A program made the position numbers and the translations under genes. Below, one piece after another: positions 1-6,840 of a stretch of DNA of 34,955 bases (position 1 is the stretch's first letter; each line of letters begins with the position of its first letter). This DNA comes from a virus, in IMG/VR virus record IMGVR_UViG_3300028889_000018, positions 1 through 34,955 of that record; one strand, written 5' to 3'. Under the pieces are notes generated by a model. That model worked only from the letters and a program-made list of their open reading frames with translations, was not told the DNA's origin and searched no databases.

Positions 1-371
1 AGAACTTCGTTCTTCTCTTTCGCGCCTTCTCGGAGAAGATTCCGGACAGTGGATTCCGGCTTCCCCATGATCTTGCCGATGGCGACGTTAGAGTTTCCGC
101 GGTCCCTGAGCATATTCGCTCGGGCGATGTCAGCAGCCTTCTGAGCGGCGTTCGCGATGGTGACGGTGTCTCGAAGGCTCGAAGAAGTCATCCCGAAACC
201 AGCGGCGATCTCCTTATCGGGGACGTCTTGGTCGCGAAGCTCCTTCAGAGTGCTCAGGAAGCTGACTGAGCGGGCGTGTGGCGTCTCGCCAGAACCCCAG
301 GGGTACCGACCCGACTTCTGGAGAATTCCGTAGTGCTGAAGGGCATCTAGCTCTTCTTCTCCGATAATCAA
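1..371 (-). CDS. HTH DNA-binding protein, N-terminal part (runs off window)
   Basis: About 123 residues are visible before the window edge. The likely start is TTG at 369-371, which overlaps the TGA of the upstream nuclease gene and has a run of six G a few bases upstream as ribosome site. Residues 13-28 carry the block HYGILQKSGRYPWGSG, which I recall from a family of Gram-positive and actinophage proteins. Two helix-turn-helix-like segments follow, at about 50-67 (DVPDKEIAAGFGMTSSSLRD) and 90-113 (VAIGKIMGKPESTVRNLL). This supports DNA binding. The target and role are unknown, and the C-terminus is missing. Confidence 0.7.
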   Translation of the reverse strand, partial: MIIGEEELDALQHYGILQKSGRYPWGSGETPHARSVSFLSTLKELRDQDVPDKEIAAGFGMTSSSLRDTVTIANAAQKAADIARANMLRDRGNSNVAIGKIMGKPESTVRNLLREGAKEKNEV

Positions 372-961
372 ATCAGACCCCCCATTCTGTGCTTGGACAC
401 GATCTCGTTGCTTGTGATGATCGTGTCGTAGACCGCGGAGAGGTACGGACGGTCGAGTGGGTACTCGTGGATTCCGTCGCCCTCCTGATAGATACGAAGC
501 TCGCCTTGGATCTCGAACGGCTTGAAGCCGTATTCCAGACAGAAGAAAGCAGCGTACACGTACAGCTGATCCGGAGACGGCTTGGTCACGCCCGTCTTCA
601 AATCGTGGATGCGAAGGAAGTTCTCCACCTGATCGAATGAGATCGCATCGGCGGTTCCATACGCATACGGCGAGTACATCAGCATCTGTTCCGGCGTCAT
701 GCCGTACTGGATAGCGTGATTGACGTACAGCGCCAGAACCGGGTACTTGCCTTCTTCCTGAAGCTCAAGACCGTCAGCAATGCATCGGGCAGCGGTGTCG
801 TGGAGCCTGGTGCCCTTTGCAGCGGCCTCAGCGGACGACAGACGCTCTATGAGCTTCGTTTCGTCGTACCGGAGCCAGTGCGGATTTGAGGCGCTCAGAA
901 AGGCGTGTGTGCCTTCCAAGCGCGGGTGTGAGCTAAACGCGAAGCGCGCGTCGTAGAGCAC
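368..961 (-). CDS. Cas4/RecB-like PD-(D/E)XK nuclease
   Basis: The protein has 197 residues. Its motif order fits the RecB/Cas4 branch of PD-(D/E)XK nucleases: an early His (GTRLHD, H54), an Asp in GTADAIS (D105), the core HDLKTG (D120, K122) and a C-terminal QLYVY helix (Q132, Y136). Such phage proteins usually act as exonucleases in recombination or DNA processing. I see no four-cysteine iron-sulphur cluster like that of true Cas4. The GTG start gives MLYDARFAF and overlaps the upstream VRR-NUC gene by 29 bp, so the two nucleases are probably translated from one message. The family call is firm; the substrate is inferred. Confidence 0.82.
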   Translation of the reverse strand: MLYDARFAFSSHPRLEGTHAFLSASNPHWLRYDETKLIERLSSAEAAAKGTRLHDTAARCIADGLELQEEGKYPVLALYVNHAIQYGMTPEQMLMYSPYAYGTADAISFDQVENFLRIHDLKTGVTKPSPDQLYVYAAFFCLEYGFKPFEIQGELRIYQEGDGIHEYPLDRPYLSAVYDTIITSNEIVSKHRMGGLI

Positions 962-1223
962 GAAGCACTTCCTCTTCGTTCGAAGGGTAGATGAAGGCCG
1001 CGAACGACATGTCGTTCAACAACTCGACGTAGTACTTCTGGTTCGGTCGAGTCGGAGCATTAGCTCTGACCTTAACTTCAAGAAAGGCGTACCGGTCCCC
1101 GTGAAAGATTACGAGGTCCGGTACGCCCTGAAGATAGCCTGGGTCGTTCTTGAGGATGACACTGTCCGGAAACAGAAGCCGAAGCTTCTTTATGAGCTCC
1201 GACTGATACTGCGCTTCCGTCAC
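933..1223 (-). CDS. VRR-NUC domain nuclease
   Basis: The protein has 96 residues from GTG at 1221-1223, preceded by AAAGGAG about five bases upstream; an open frame extends further but has no better start. The sequence GVPDLVIFHGDRYAFLEVKV shows the PD...ExK catalytic core of VRR-NUC enzymes, followed by RPNQKYYVELLN, where the Gln lies in the conserved helix. The length is typical of stand-alone phage VRR-NUC proteins, which are thought to cut branched DNA or flaps. It lies between an HNH enzyme and a Cas4-like nuclease. Confidence 0.87.
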   Translation of the reverse strand: MTEAQYQSELIKKLRLLFPDSVILKNDPGYLQGVPDLVIFHGDRYAFLEVKVRANAPTRPNQKYYVELLNDMSFAAFIYPSNEEEVLRALRRALRV

Positions 1224-1314
1224 TGCCACTCCTTTCACGACGAAAAAGCGAAGGCTTATTCTATCCCTTCTATCACATCGCATGTTTTCCAGGCTGTTTG
1301 GTATCTGCGCGTCC

Positions 1315-1806
1315 CTACCGCAACAGACGGAAGTGTTGCAGGACTATTCGTGCTCGCGACCCACTAAAGATCGCAAAAGCTATGTCTCGATCGAGCGCAC
1401 CCAATGATACGGCGGCGTGCCACGAGTCTTCGAAGACTTCCTCCGTTTCTACGTTCTGGACCTTGCGGGTGACGCAGGGGGCTCCTTGTCCGAACTGCTG
1501 GAAGTACTTCGTCGCGAACCACTTCGGTCGCCACAACAGATTCGAGGCTCTGTTGTTCCTGCGGTTCCCGTCGAGATTGATCGGCGTGTTGAACAGATGG
1601 CTGGGTCGAGTGAGGAATGCCTCCGCTACGATGATCGCGAGTGCTCGCTTGTACTGAACCTTGTTTTTGGTCAGACCGACGTTCACGATGCCTCGTTGGT
1701 TCACGAGGTGAGTCATCGTGTGGCCGGTCTCTTCGTTGCGCACTGAACCTTGATCGCTCACGGCGTAACCCGGGAACGATACGATGTCTCGCCACTCTTC
1801 ATGCAT
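1315..1806 (-). CDS. HNH endonuclease with N-terminal NUMOD4 motif
   Basis: The protein has 163 residues from ATG at 1804-1806, with GGTGGGGG upstream. Residues 1-25 (EWRDIVSFPGYAVSDQGSVR) are a NUMOD4 DNA-binding module. The central part (VAEAFLTRP, then INLDGNRRNNRASNLLW) follows the HNH layout of intron-type and freestanding phage endonucleases. The position usually held by the first His of the NHxDG motif is Asn here, so the active site is atypical; the enzyme may be weakened or use a variant site. It stands alone downstream of a 494-bp non-coding region, as a mobile freestanding endonuclease might. Confidence 0.8.
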   Translation of the reverse strand: MHEEWRDIVSFPGYAVSDQGSVRNEETGHTMTHLVNQRGIVNVGLTKNKVQYKRALAIIVAEAFLTRPSHLFNTPINLDGNRRNNRASNLLWRPKWFATKYFQQFGQGAPCVTRKVQNVETEEVFEDSWHAAVSLGALDRDIAFAIFSGSRARIVLQHFRLLR

Positions 1807-2300
1807 GGGACCCCCACCTGGATCACTTTTTGGTTCAAGCCGGTACGACCCTGATCGAAACCGGACAACGTGGGGCTTGCTCAATCCGGGCGTCTTGCGA
1901 CAGGTTGCGACGCAATAGACAACTCGGACACGCTTCTGCCAAAAACCAAGTTTTCTCGCGAAAAACTTTTTCATTTACTCTACTTGGTATCTATAGATAT
2001 CAAGTGAGCTCGCGGGAAGAGTTGTTTTACGAAAATATTTGGTTTTTTGGCAGAGAGGGTGTCCGAGTTGACCCAACTTTTTGCAAAATGCCAGGTTGAC
2101 TCGAAACACCCTCACCCTTCTGACCTAGTACTTTACGCCGAGGGGGTGACGCCAAATCTCTGTCAAGTACGCGAAATATTTGGCAGAAACTTGGTTGCGG
2201 ATGACATAAACTTGACAAACGATCTTGAAAATGGGTCGAGATTCGAGTCCTCAACCACTTTTTGCCAACCGTCTGCCAAATATTTTCCAAACTTGGCGGC
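1807..2300. other. AT-rich intergenic region with inverted repeats; possible replication origin or operator region
   Basis: This is the longest gene-free stretch in the window, between the SF2 helicase and the HNH gene. It is clearly richer in A+T than its surroundings. The 14-mer AAATATTTGGCAGA occurs at 2174-2187 and as its exact reverse complement at 2272-2285. A split version lies at 2033-2054 and the half-site TCTGCCAAA at 1935-1943. A 24-bp near-palindrome lies at 1982-2005. The repeated AT-rich half-sites resemble phage origin or repressor sites. No convincing gene is seen. Confidence 0.5.
1982..2005. promoter_or_regulatory. 24-bp near-perfect palindrome, operator-like
   Basis: The left arm ACTTGGTATCTA and right arm TAGATATCAAGT are reverse complements except for one symmetric mismatched pair, centred on CTATAG. 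There is no T-run after it in either direction, so a protein-binding site is more likely than a terminator. It lies about 180 bp upstream of the HNH start. Confidence 0.5.
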
Positions 2301-3500
2301 CTAAGCGGCAAGCTTGAACGGGCCCAGTTTTCGGACAAACTGGACTTCGTTGAAGCTGTGTTTGGTCCTCAAGGCCTTCATCACCGCCTGATCGATCGTC
2401 GCATCGGCGAGCAGTACGTAGTAATGCAGCAGTGAGAATGGGGTGTTTAGACGATCAATGCGCCCTTGGCCCTGTTCCCACTGTTTGTACGAATACGTCA
2501 GCGAATAGAAAAGCATCGCATCGGTCGTCGTACAGTTCCAACCCTCGGCCCCTGCGGTGTACTGGACCAGATAAATCCACCGCTCCGAGTCTGGAACTTC
2601 CTCGTGCTTGTGTCCGTTCCACTCCGCCACTGGACATTCCCCAGCCAGTGTACGGAGGTTCTGCAACTCGTAATCGAAGTTGTAGAACACAATCAAGCGT
2701 GGATGGCGCTTCATGTGTTCTCGGACTGCCTCAAGCCGCGAGGGGTCTGAATACACGACCTTCCGCATGACCGAGAAGAACTCCGCAAGGCTGCGGATAG
2801 GTCTCTGTTCATACGGATTCCAGCGGTCTTTGGTGACCGCGTCTAGCAACTCCTGATTGTGCCTCACCTTCACGGTGTGCATCACTCTGGTCGTGTGCCG
2901 GTCGTATGGCATATGAACCAGAAGACTGTTCCGGAGTCGCTCAAGCTTCTTTACATCGTGGTACTTTTTGATCTTCGGGAACTTGGCGTAGGAGTCGTAC
3001 TCCACGTGATCGCGTTTGAAGTGGGTGATGTTCTTGTAATACCCGTTAGCGATCATCACGGGAGCGTAGTCCAGCCAAGTGTCCCCCGGTGTGGCGCTAA
3101 GCAGAATCCACGTGTTGTTGTTCTGTGGCTTCGCTATATGAATGAAGCTCTTGACCCAAGCCCCACTTCCGACAAGCCTCTGCTCGTCGAAGATGAAGAA
3201 GGCACCGCGGACGTTCCTGTACTTGGCGATGTTGTTCCACGAGTCGACCCACAGCCTGCTCTTGAGAGTAGGACTCCGGGCATGGGTGCTGATTCCGACC
3301 TTCAGGAACTCGCCTTCCCAGTCGAGGGAATCCCTCTTCTTGGCCGTCGTAATGACGTAGACGTCTCGCGGTACCTGCTTCCTCACATGGTAAACCGCTG
3401 CGGTGAGCGACTTACCAGCCCCTACTCCGCCCCAAAGGATCTTCCCACTAGAGAGCGCGTTGACGGCGTCCTCTTGGTGCGGTAGCAGGGTAACGGACAC
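2301..3500 (-). CDS. SF2 (SNF2/DEAD-type) DNA helicase
   Basis: The protein has 399 residues from GTG at 3498-3500, with GGGGAG six bases upstream. In order it shows a Q-like N-terminal LLPHQEDAV, Walker A GGVGAGKS (24-31), a DEAH-type box reading DEQR (105-108), motif III SATPGD (135-140) and motif [10 protein letters not shown] (about 343-350). That is a complete two-lobe SF2 translocase of SNF2-like type, common in phage replication regions for unwinding or remodelling DNA. It starts three bases after the stop of the upstream gene. Next to it lies the candidate origin region. Confidence 0.88.
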   Translation of the reverse strand: MSVTLLPHQEDAVNALSSGKILWGGVGAGKSLTAAVYHVRKQVPRDVYVITTAKKRDSLDWEGEFLKVGISTHARSPTLKSRLWVDSWNNIAKYRNVRGAFFIFDEQRLVGSGAWVKSFIHIAKPQNNNTWILLSATPGDTWLDYAPVMIANGYYKNITHFKRDHVEYDSYAKFPKIKKYHDVKKLERLRNSLLVHMPYDRHTTRVMHTVKVRHNQELLDAVTKDRWNPYEQRPIRSLAEFFSVMRKVVYSDPSRLEAVREHMKRHPRLIVFYNFDYELQNLRTLAGECPVAEWNGHKHEEVPDSERWIYLVQYTAGAEGWNCTTTDAMLFYSLTYSYKQWEQGQGRIDRLNTPFSLLHYYVLLADATIDQAVMKALRTKHSFNEVQFVRKLGPFKLAA

Positions 3501-3503
3501 GTT

Positions 3504-4472
3504 TTACTCCCCATCGGCGTTTTCCTCGATGCCCGTTCGGACGGTGGAGGGATCGACCTTGTACTCGTTCACCCCGGACAAGAACCTCGCCGGCCCGGAC
3601 AGAGCTTCGTACAGTTTCTTCTGAGCCTGGAACTGCTCGGGCGTCAACCTCTCGGGAAACTGCATGACCTTGTGCTCGGTCCTGAAGACCGGAGGCATGG
3701 AACTCTCCCCGCGGATGAAGAACTCCTCCCCAGAAGTCCTCACAGGCTCCTCAGCGGTGATGTGCAGGGTGAAGGCGTCCTCCCCGTCCTTACGGGGCTC
3801 CACATGCGTGATGACGGCCTCGGGATGGTCCTTGTAGAACTGCACTGCCGCATCCCGGACGAAGTCGGAGGCCGAATAGTCAGGCGCTTCCTCAACGGGC
3901 TTCTGCAGCCTTATGCCCTTCTTCCGAGCGACCAGTTGTTCGTCACCCTTCGAGTCCGCGAAGAACTTCAAGGTTGCCTTCTCGATGGTCGAAGGGGCCA
4001 TGGGGTTGTCCATTCTCCACATCTCAGAGGGCAGCCACGGGGCCGGCTGAACGGGAACCCACCCTGTGATGCTGACCCTCTGCTTGCCCGTGGCGATGTC
4101 CTCCTGGGTCTGAGCGACGAGGCCGGTTCCGTCCGGGTACTTCTCCTCGAACTTCGAAGCCATGCAGGACACGAAGCCGGCAAAGCTTCCGTACTCCTCC
4201 TCGGCTTCCTCCGGGTCGACGATCTCTTCGATCATGGCCTTGCGACGCGGCAGGATCGAATCCATTCCGAGCTCCTTGTGCAGTTGTTCCCGCTCGTCGT
4301 TCGACATCCTCGGGACAGCCTTGGCGATCCACGCACCCGGGGCCATGTAGCCACGGACTTCCTCACGGTCCTCAGCCCGCAGGACGGGCATCTTCGTCAG
4401 ATGCGGAGGGAACTTCGGGTCGTACCCCCGCTCACCGACAAGGCGGTCGAATATCGGAGTGTTGTCGTTCAT
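3504..4472 (-). CDS. Phage protein of unknown function, 322 aa
   Basis: I do not recognise a domain. The ATG at 4470-4472 is preceded by GGAAAGAAGG. The protein is acidic, soluble and without membrane segments, and begins MNDNTPIFDRLVGERGYDP. The middle (about 90-160) is Pro/Trp-rich (GWVPVQPAPWLPSEMWRM) and the C-terminal half alternates predicted strands with charged helices. It ends three bases before the SF2 helicase start, so the two are almost certainly co-expressed and a replication role is possible by context only. Confidence 0.75.
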   Translation of the reverse strand: MNDNTPIFDRLVGERGYDPKFPPHLTKMPVLRAEDREEVRGYMAPGAWIAKAVPRMSNDEREQLHKELGMDSILPRRKAMIEEIVDPEEAEEEYGSFAGFVSCMASKFEEKYPDGTGLVAQTQEDIATGKQRVSITGWVPVQPAPWLPSEMWRMDNPMAPSTIEKATLKFFADSKGDEQLVARKKGIRLQKPVEEAPDYSASDFVRDAAVQFYKDHPEAVITHVEPRKDGEDAFTLHITAEEPVRTSGEEFFIRGESSMPPVFRTEHKVMQFPERLTPEQFQAQKKLYEALSGPARFLSGVNEYKVDPSTVRTGIEENADGE

Positions 4473-4546
4473 GGCCGTGCCTTCTTTCCGTCGTACTTCG
4501 AGTAGTCCTTTGGTGCTGGTGTTACGAAAAAGGGAAAGCTAAGCAA
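4469..4546 (-). pseudogene. Possible remnant or frameshifted small membrane peptide gene
   Basis: A reading frame ending in TGA at 4469-4471 overlaps the next ATG (ATGA), as genuine genes here do. It encodes ...LLSFPFFVTPAPKDYSKYDG..., a hydrophobic stretch followed by a charged tail. The only usable start inside it is TTG at 4544-4546 (25 residues) with no ribosome site. An ATG with AGGAG just before it lies at 4584-4586 but in another frame, ending after 15 residues. One frameshift would join the two. It may also be chance. Confidence 0.25.
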
Positions 4547-4551
4547 GACAA

Positions 4552-4577
4552 GGGCAAGGATCCGAGGACCCCTGCCC
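4552..4577 (-). terminator. Possible intrinsic terminator after the gene at 4606-4815
   Basis: On the minus strand GGGCAGGGGT pairs with ATCCTTGCCC (two G-U pairs) around a six-base loop, followed by the moderately T-rich TTGTCTTGCTT. The T-run is imperfect, so function is uncertain. Confidence 0.35.
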
Positions 4578-4605
4578 CTGCCTCATACTCCTGTCCCCGA
4601 CCCCG

Positions 4606-4815
4606 TCAGACCCCGTAGTGCGCGAGGAATTCCTGGATGGAGTCGAGGTTGCCGGTCTTGCCGTTCCGGATGTAGTCCCCGGTGTTGGGATTCTTCTGGA
4701 GCCACTTTATGGCGTCCTCAGTGTTCCCCTGGAAGACGAGGTTCGAGTTCCGGTCGAAGACCCTCTCGACCCCATCCGGTGTGGACAGTTGGAACTGCGG
4801 TCCCTGCTTGCTCAT
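4606..4815 (-). CDS. Small protein, member of the local FSG/EYL paralogous family
   Basis: The protein has 69 residues from ATG at 4813-4815, with AGGAG six bases upstream. The start overlaps the stop of the tiny Pro/Gln-rich gene (ATGA). The pattern NLVFQGNTEDAIKWLQKN, then DSIQEFLAHYG, matches the family seen six more times up to 7.96 kb: an x-V/L-F-x-G strand, an acidic helix, a strand, and a terminal S-x-x-E-Y/F-L. This is the shortest kind, lacking the C-terminal extension. No known domain is recognised. Confidence 0.75.
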   Translation of the reverse strand: MSKQGPQFQLSTPDGVERVFDRNSNLVFQGNTEDAIKWLQKNPNTGDYIRNGKTGNLDSIQEFLAHYGV

Positions 4816-4919
4816 CGCTGCTCCTGCGGGCCTTGCGGCGGCTTGGGGGTCTGCGGACCCTGCAGCGGCTTCGGCTGTTCCTGAGGACCCTGAGGCGGGT
4901 TCTGAGGAGGATTGGGCAT
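4812..4919 (-). CDS. Pro/Gln-rich 35-aa peptide
   Basis: ATG at 4917-4919 opens a 35-residue frame made almost only of Pro, Gln, Gly and Lys. Its TGA overlaps the next ATG in the ATGA arrangement used across this block, which argues that it is translated. The sequence repeats a roughly ten-residue unit: PQGPQEQPKP, then LQGPQTPKP, then PQGPQEQ. It should be disordered or form polyproline helix, perhaps as a binding linker. The ribosome site (AAGGGTAGG) is rather distant. Function unknown. Confidence 0.6.
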   Translation of the reverse strand: MPNPPQNPPQGPQEQPKPLQGPQTPKPPQGPQEQR

Positions 4920-4934
4920 ACGGATACCTACCCT

Positions 4935-5120
4935 TCAGGTTGCGAGATCCAGGTACTCAGGTTCGGTCAGGATCTCGGTCGTGTCCCTGATGTACACCCA
5001 TCGGTGTTGCTCCGAGGGGTTGTTTTCGAGGTACTCGACGGCGGCTTCCACCGATCCGCTGAACACAGGGTCGTGTCCGGACGGGCTGACGACGATGACC
5101 TTGGACTCAGACGTGCTCAT
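4935..5120 (-). CDS. Small protein, FSG/EYL family member
   Basis: The protein has 61 residues from ATG at 5118-5120, with GGAGGAA directly upstream (strong site). It overlaps the upstream gene by 14 bp. The motif DPVFSGSVEAAVEYLENN, then a WVYIRDTTE strand and PEYLDLAT, is the clearest minimal version of the paralogous family described under the findings. Function unknown. Confidence 0.78.
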   Translation of the reverse strand: MSTSESKVIVVSPSGHDPVFSGSVEAAVEYLENNPSEQHRWVYIRDTTEILTEPEYLDLAT

Positions 5121-5532
5121 GGGTTCCTCCGTCCAGTATCCCGAAGATCTGACGAGCAACCTCTACCGCTTCGATGGACTGCCCGTGCTCGTCGACACTC
5201 CAACTGTTCCCGCCCATGGCGTTCTCGATCGCAGCAACCACCGCGGCGAACTTAGGCTGACTGAACGTGTGACGGAACTGCTCGTCGAGGTAGATCTGGA
5301 ACGTGTCATCCTTCTTGACGATCCAGGACCCCTCAAAGGCCTTTCGCTGGCTGTAACGCTGGAAGTGAACGACGTCTACGAGGACGTACACCCGGTCGTC
5401 GTTTTCCGACAGCTTCCTTGCCGCCGCACCACCACACCAGGCCGCCACCTTGGCAGCGTTCTGAGGCGTGATCCGAACGGCTTCGACGTCGAACGAGTTC
5501 CTTCTCCAGGTCTGAATTATAGATTCCGTCAT
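5107..5532 (-). CDS. Phage hypothetical protein of the WCGG type
   Basis: The protein has 141 residues from ATG at 5530-5532, preceded by CGGAGAA. The N-terminal pattern SFDVEAVRITPQNAAKVAAW followed by CGG, then later GSWIVKKDDTFQIYLDEQF, resembles a common phage family of unknown function (a VEAVQ...WCGG start followed by GDWIIKG...F in relatives, recalled from memory). The C-terminus ends in AVEVARQIFGIL, similar to the hydrophobic closing helix of several FSG/EYL neighbours. It overlaps both flanking genes. Confidence 0.7.
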   Translation of the reverse strand: MTESIIQTWRRNSFDVEAVRITPQNAAKVAAWCGGAAARKLSENDDRVYVLVDVVHFQRYSQRKAFEGSWIVKKDDTFQIYLDEQFRHTFSQPKFAAVVAAIENAMGGNSWSVDEHGQSIEAVEVARQIFGILDGGTHEHV

Positions 5533-5858
5533 TTCTCCGCCCCCAGGATTCGCTTGACGATTTGATCTGTAGTCCATTTAAGATCGAGGTCGTTGTGATA
5601 CCCCAACTCGCGTTCCTCTAAGAGGAATTCGTAAATGGCTTTCCAAATCACATTTCTAGTGGTTTCCTCCGCCGCTTGAACGGCCAAGTATGCCTTCGCA
5701 TCAAGAACCGTTCTCGATGCGCTGATGAAAACCCGGAGCCTTCCGAGATCTCGTTCACTGCGAAGCCGCAGCCAAGCTCTTAGATGCTCCGGGATTCCAG
5801 AACGAATGGCGTTTGATCTTTCGTCAAGCACCACATCGAAGTTCGTGTAAGCCGTCAA
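5529..5858 (-). CDS. Divergent FSG/EYL family member with C-terminal helix
   Basis: The protein has 109 residues. TTG at 5856-5858 overlaps the upstream TGA (TTGA), with GAGGG as ribosome site. The part NAIRSGIPEHLRAWLRLRSE, then LRVFISASRTVLDAKAYLA, matches the family spacing (SG-x-x-E, helix, strand, AYL), although the first strand is degraded. The end TTDQIVKRILGAEK closely resembles ADQITKKILGIR in the protein at 6841-7536, linking the two by their C-termini as well. Confidence 0.7.
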   Translation of the reverse strand: MTAYTNFDVVLDERSNAIRSGIPEHLRAWLRLRSERDLGRLRVFISASRTVLDAKAYLAVQAAEETTRNVIWKAIYEFLLEERELGYHNDLDLKWTTDQIVKRILGAEK

Positions 5859-6067
5859 ATGACCCTCAACACGACGAGCTTGCGGTAGTAGTTCTTGTCC
5901 GACTCGGTCAGGGACTCCCAGAACTCCCTGAGCTCCCGCGGGTGACAGTAGCGGCTGTCCCGGCTGAAGAAGCTCACCAGACGCACCAGCGTGGCGTTGT
6001 CCGGGCCTTGCATGAATGCTATGAGTTCCTCAACGTCCGTCGCCGGAACCTGGAACAGCTTCCTCAT
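5855..6067 (-). CDS. Small protein, first member of the LREF/DKxYY family
   Basis: The protein has 70 residues from ATG at 6065-6067 (ATGA overlap with the upstream stop; GGGGGAG seven bases before). The C-terminal half, PRELREFWESLTESDKNYYR then KLVVL, is clearly related to DLREFYEFLGSWTVEDKQYY in the gene at 7960-8250. The N-terminal half is helical (EELIAFMQG). No known domain is recognised. Both members sit immediately upstream of an FSG/EYL gene, so the pair may have duplicated together. Confidence 0.7.
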   Translation of the reverse strand: MRKLFQVPATDVEELIAFMQGPDNATLVRLVSFFSRDSRYCHPRELREFWESLTESDKNYYRKLVVLRVI

Positions 6068-6501
6068 CTGTTCTCCCCCACTCCGCAGGTGCACTTGTGT
6101 TCCTGAGACCGCCTGTCACGCTTCCCGCAGTACCACGCATGCGGAAGGTAGTCGGCTTCCTTCTCGACCACGTCCTTGATGCTCCGAAGAGCCACGCTTT
6201 CCGCTACGTCGTTCGACAGGTAGGTATCCAAGTCGTACGCCGTAGTCCCCAAGGACCTCAGGAGGTTTGCGAGTTCCTCCCGAATGATCTGACGGATCCG
6301 GTCTTCACTGACGGGCACGGGCTTGGGCGCCGTGAAGGTCAGGTACTCACTGACGCTGACAGTCCTGCCGCTCTCCGAGTGATGGAGAACCCACAAGTCG
6401 GCGTATTCCGGAGAGGCCTTGAGAAGGTGCTCCCGGATCTTCTCCGCGGGTCCGGTGAGGATCGGACGCATGGTACTGAGCTCGTAGATTACGTCGATCA
6501 T
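6064..6501 (-). CDS. FSG/EYL family member with Cys/His-bearing C-terminus
   Basis: The protein has 145 residues. ATG at 6499-6501 overlaps the upstream stop (TGATG); GTG three bases earlier is an alternative. GGAGAA precedes. Residues 1-50 hold the family domain (RPILTGPAEKIREHLLK, then WVLHH, then TVSVSEYL). An extension follows with a repeated helical segment (EDRIRQIIREELANLLRSLG) and a tail with HxxxC and CxC residues (HAWYCGK, HKCTCGVG) that could bind zinc. Function unknown. Confidence 0.75.
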   Translation of the reverse strand: MIDVIYELSTMRPILTGPAEKIREHLLKASPEYADLWVLHHSESGRTVSVSEYLTFTAPKPVPVSEDRIRQIIREELANLLRSLGTTAYDLDTYLSNDVAESVALRSIKDVVEKEADYLPHAWYCGKRDRRSQEHKCTCGVGENR

Positions 6502-6800
6502 CACTTCTCCAGGATTCTCTCGATGAGGCGTCGTGCGATCCGGTCAAGATACTGCTCGAATCGCTCGGGGCTCCGCTTGTACATGGGCAATCCTTCCTTG
6601 CCCACGATCTCCTTCAGCGTATTCCGTACCTCGGTGAACTTCTCCTTGTAGAGGTACTCGGTGATGGAGACGATCTCTTGCGTTTCCCCGATGCAGACCG
6701 CCGACCAGTCATCCGGGTATCCGTACTTCAGTCGGCGCTTGACTTCCTCAGGAGGTCTGGAGAAGACCGGGCGCATCATGGTGTTGAAGACGGTATCCAC
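6501..6800 (-). CDS. FSG/EYL family member with C-terminal helix
   Basis: The protein has 99 residues from GTG at 6798-6800, chosen because GAGG lies eight bases upstream; GTG at 6804-6806 would add two residues. The motif RPVFSRPPEEVKRRLKYGYP, then WSAVCIGETQEIVSITEYL, is the family domain, closest to the gene downstream of it (6064-6501). The C-terminal RIARRLIERILEK is the same kind of closing helix as in its neighbours. Its stop overlaps the next start. Confidence 0.72.
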   Translation of the reverse strand: MDTVFNTMMRPVFSRPPEEVKRRLKYGYPDDWSAVCIGETQEIVSITEYLYKEKFTEVRNTLKEIVGKEGLPMYKRSPERFEQYLDRIARRLIERILEK

Positions 6801-6840
6801 GATCACCGCCTCGCCGCTTGGCGGTTCGGCGAGTACGTCA

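Noticed and set aside
368-961. True Cas4 of a CRISPR system
   Set aside because: The PD-(D/E)XK core is present, but the four-cysteine iron-sulphur cluster, other cas genes and repeats are absent; a phage RecB-like exonuclease fits better.
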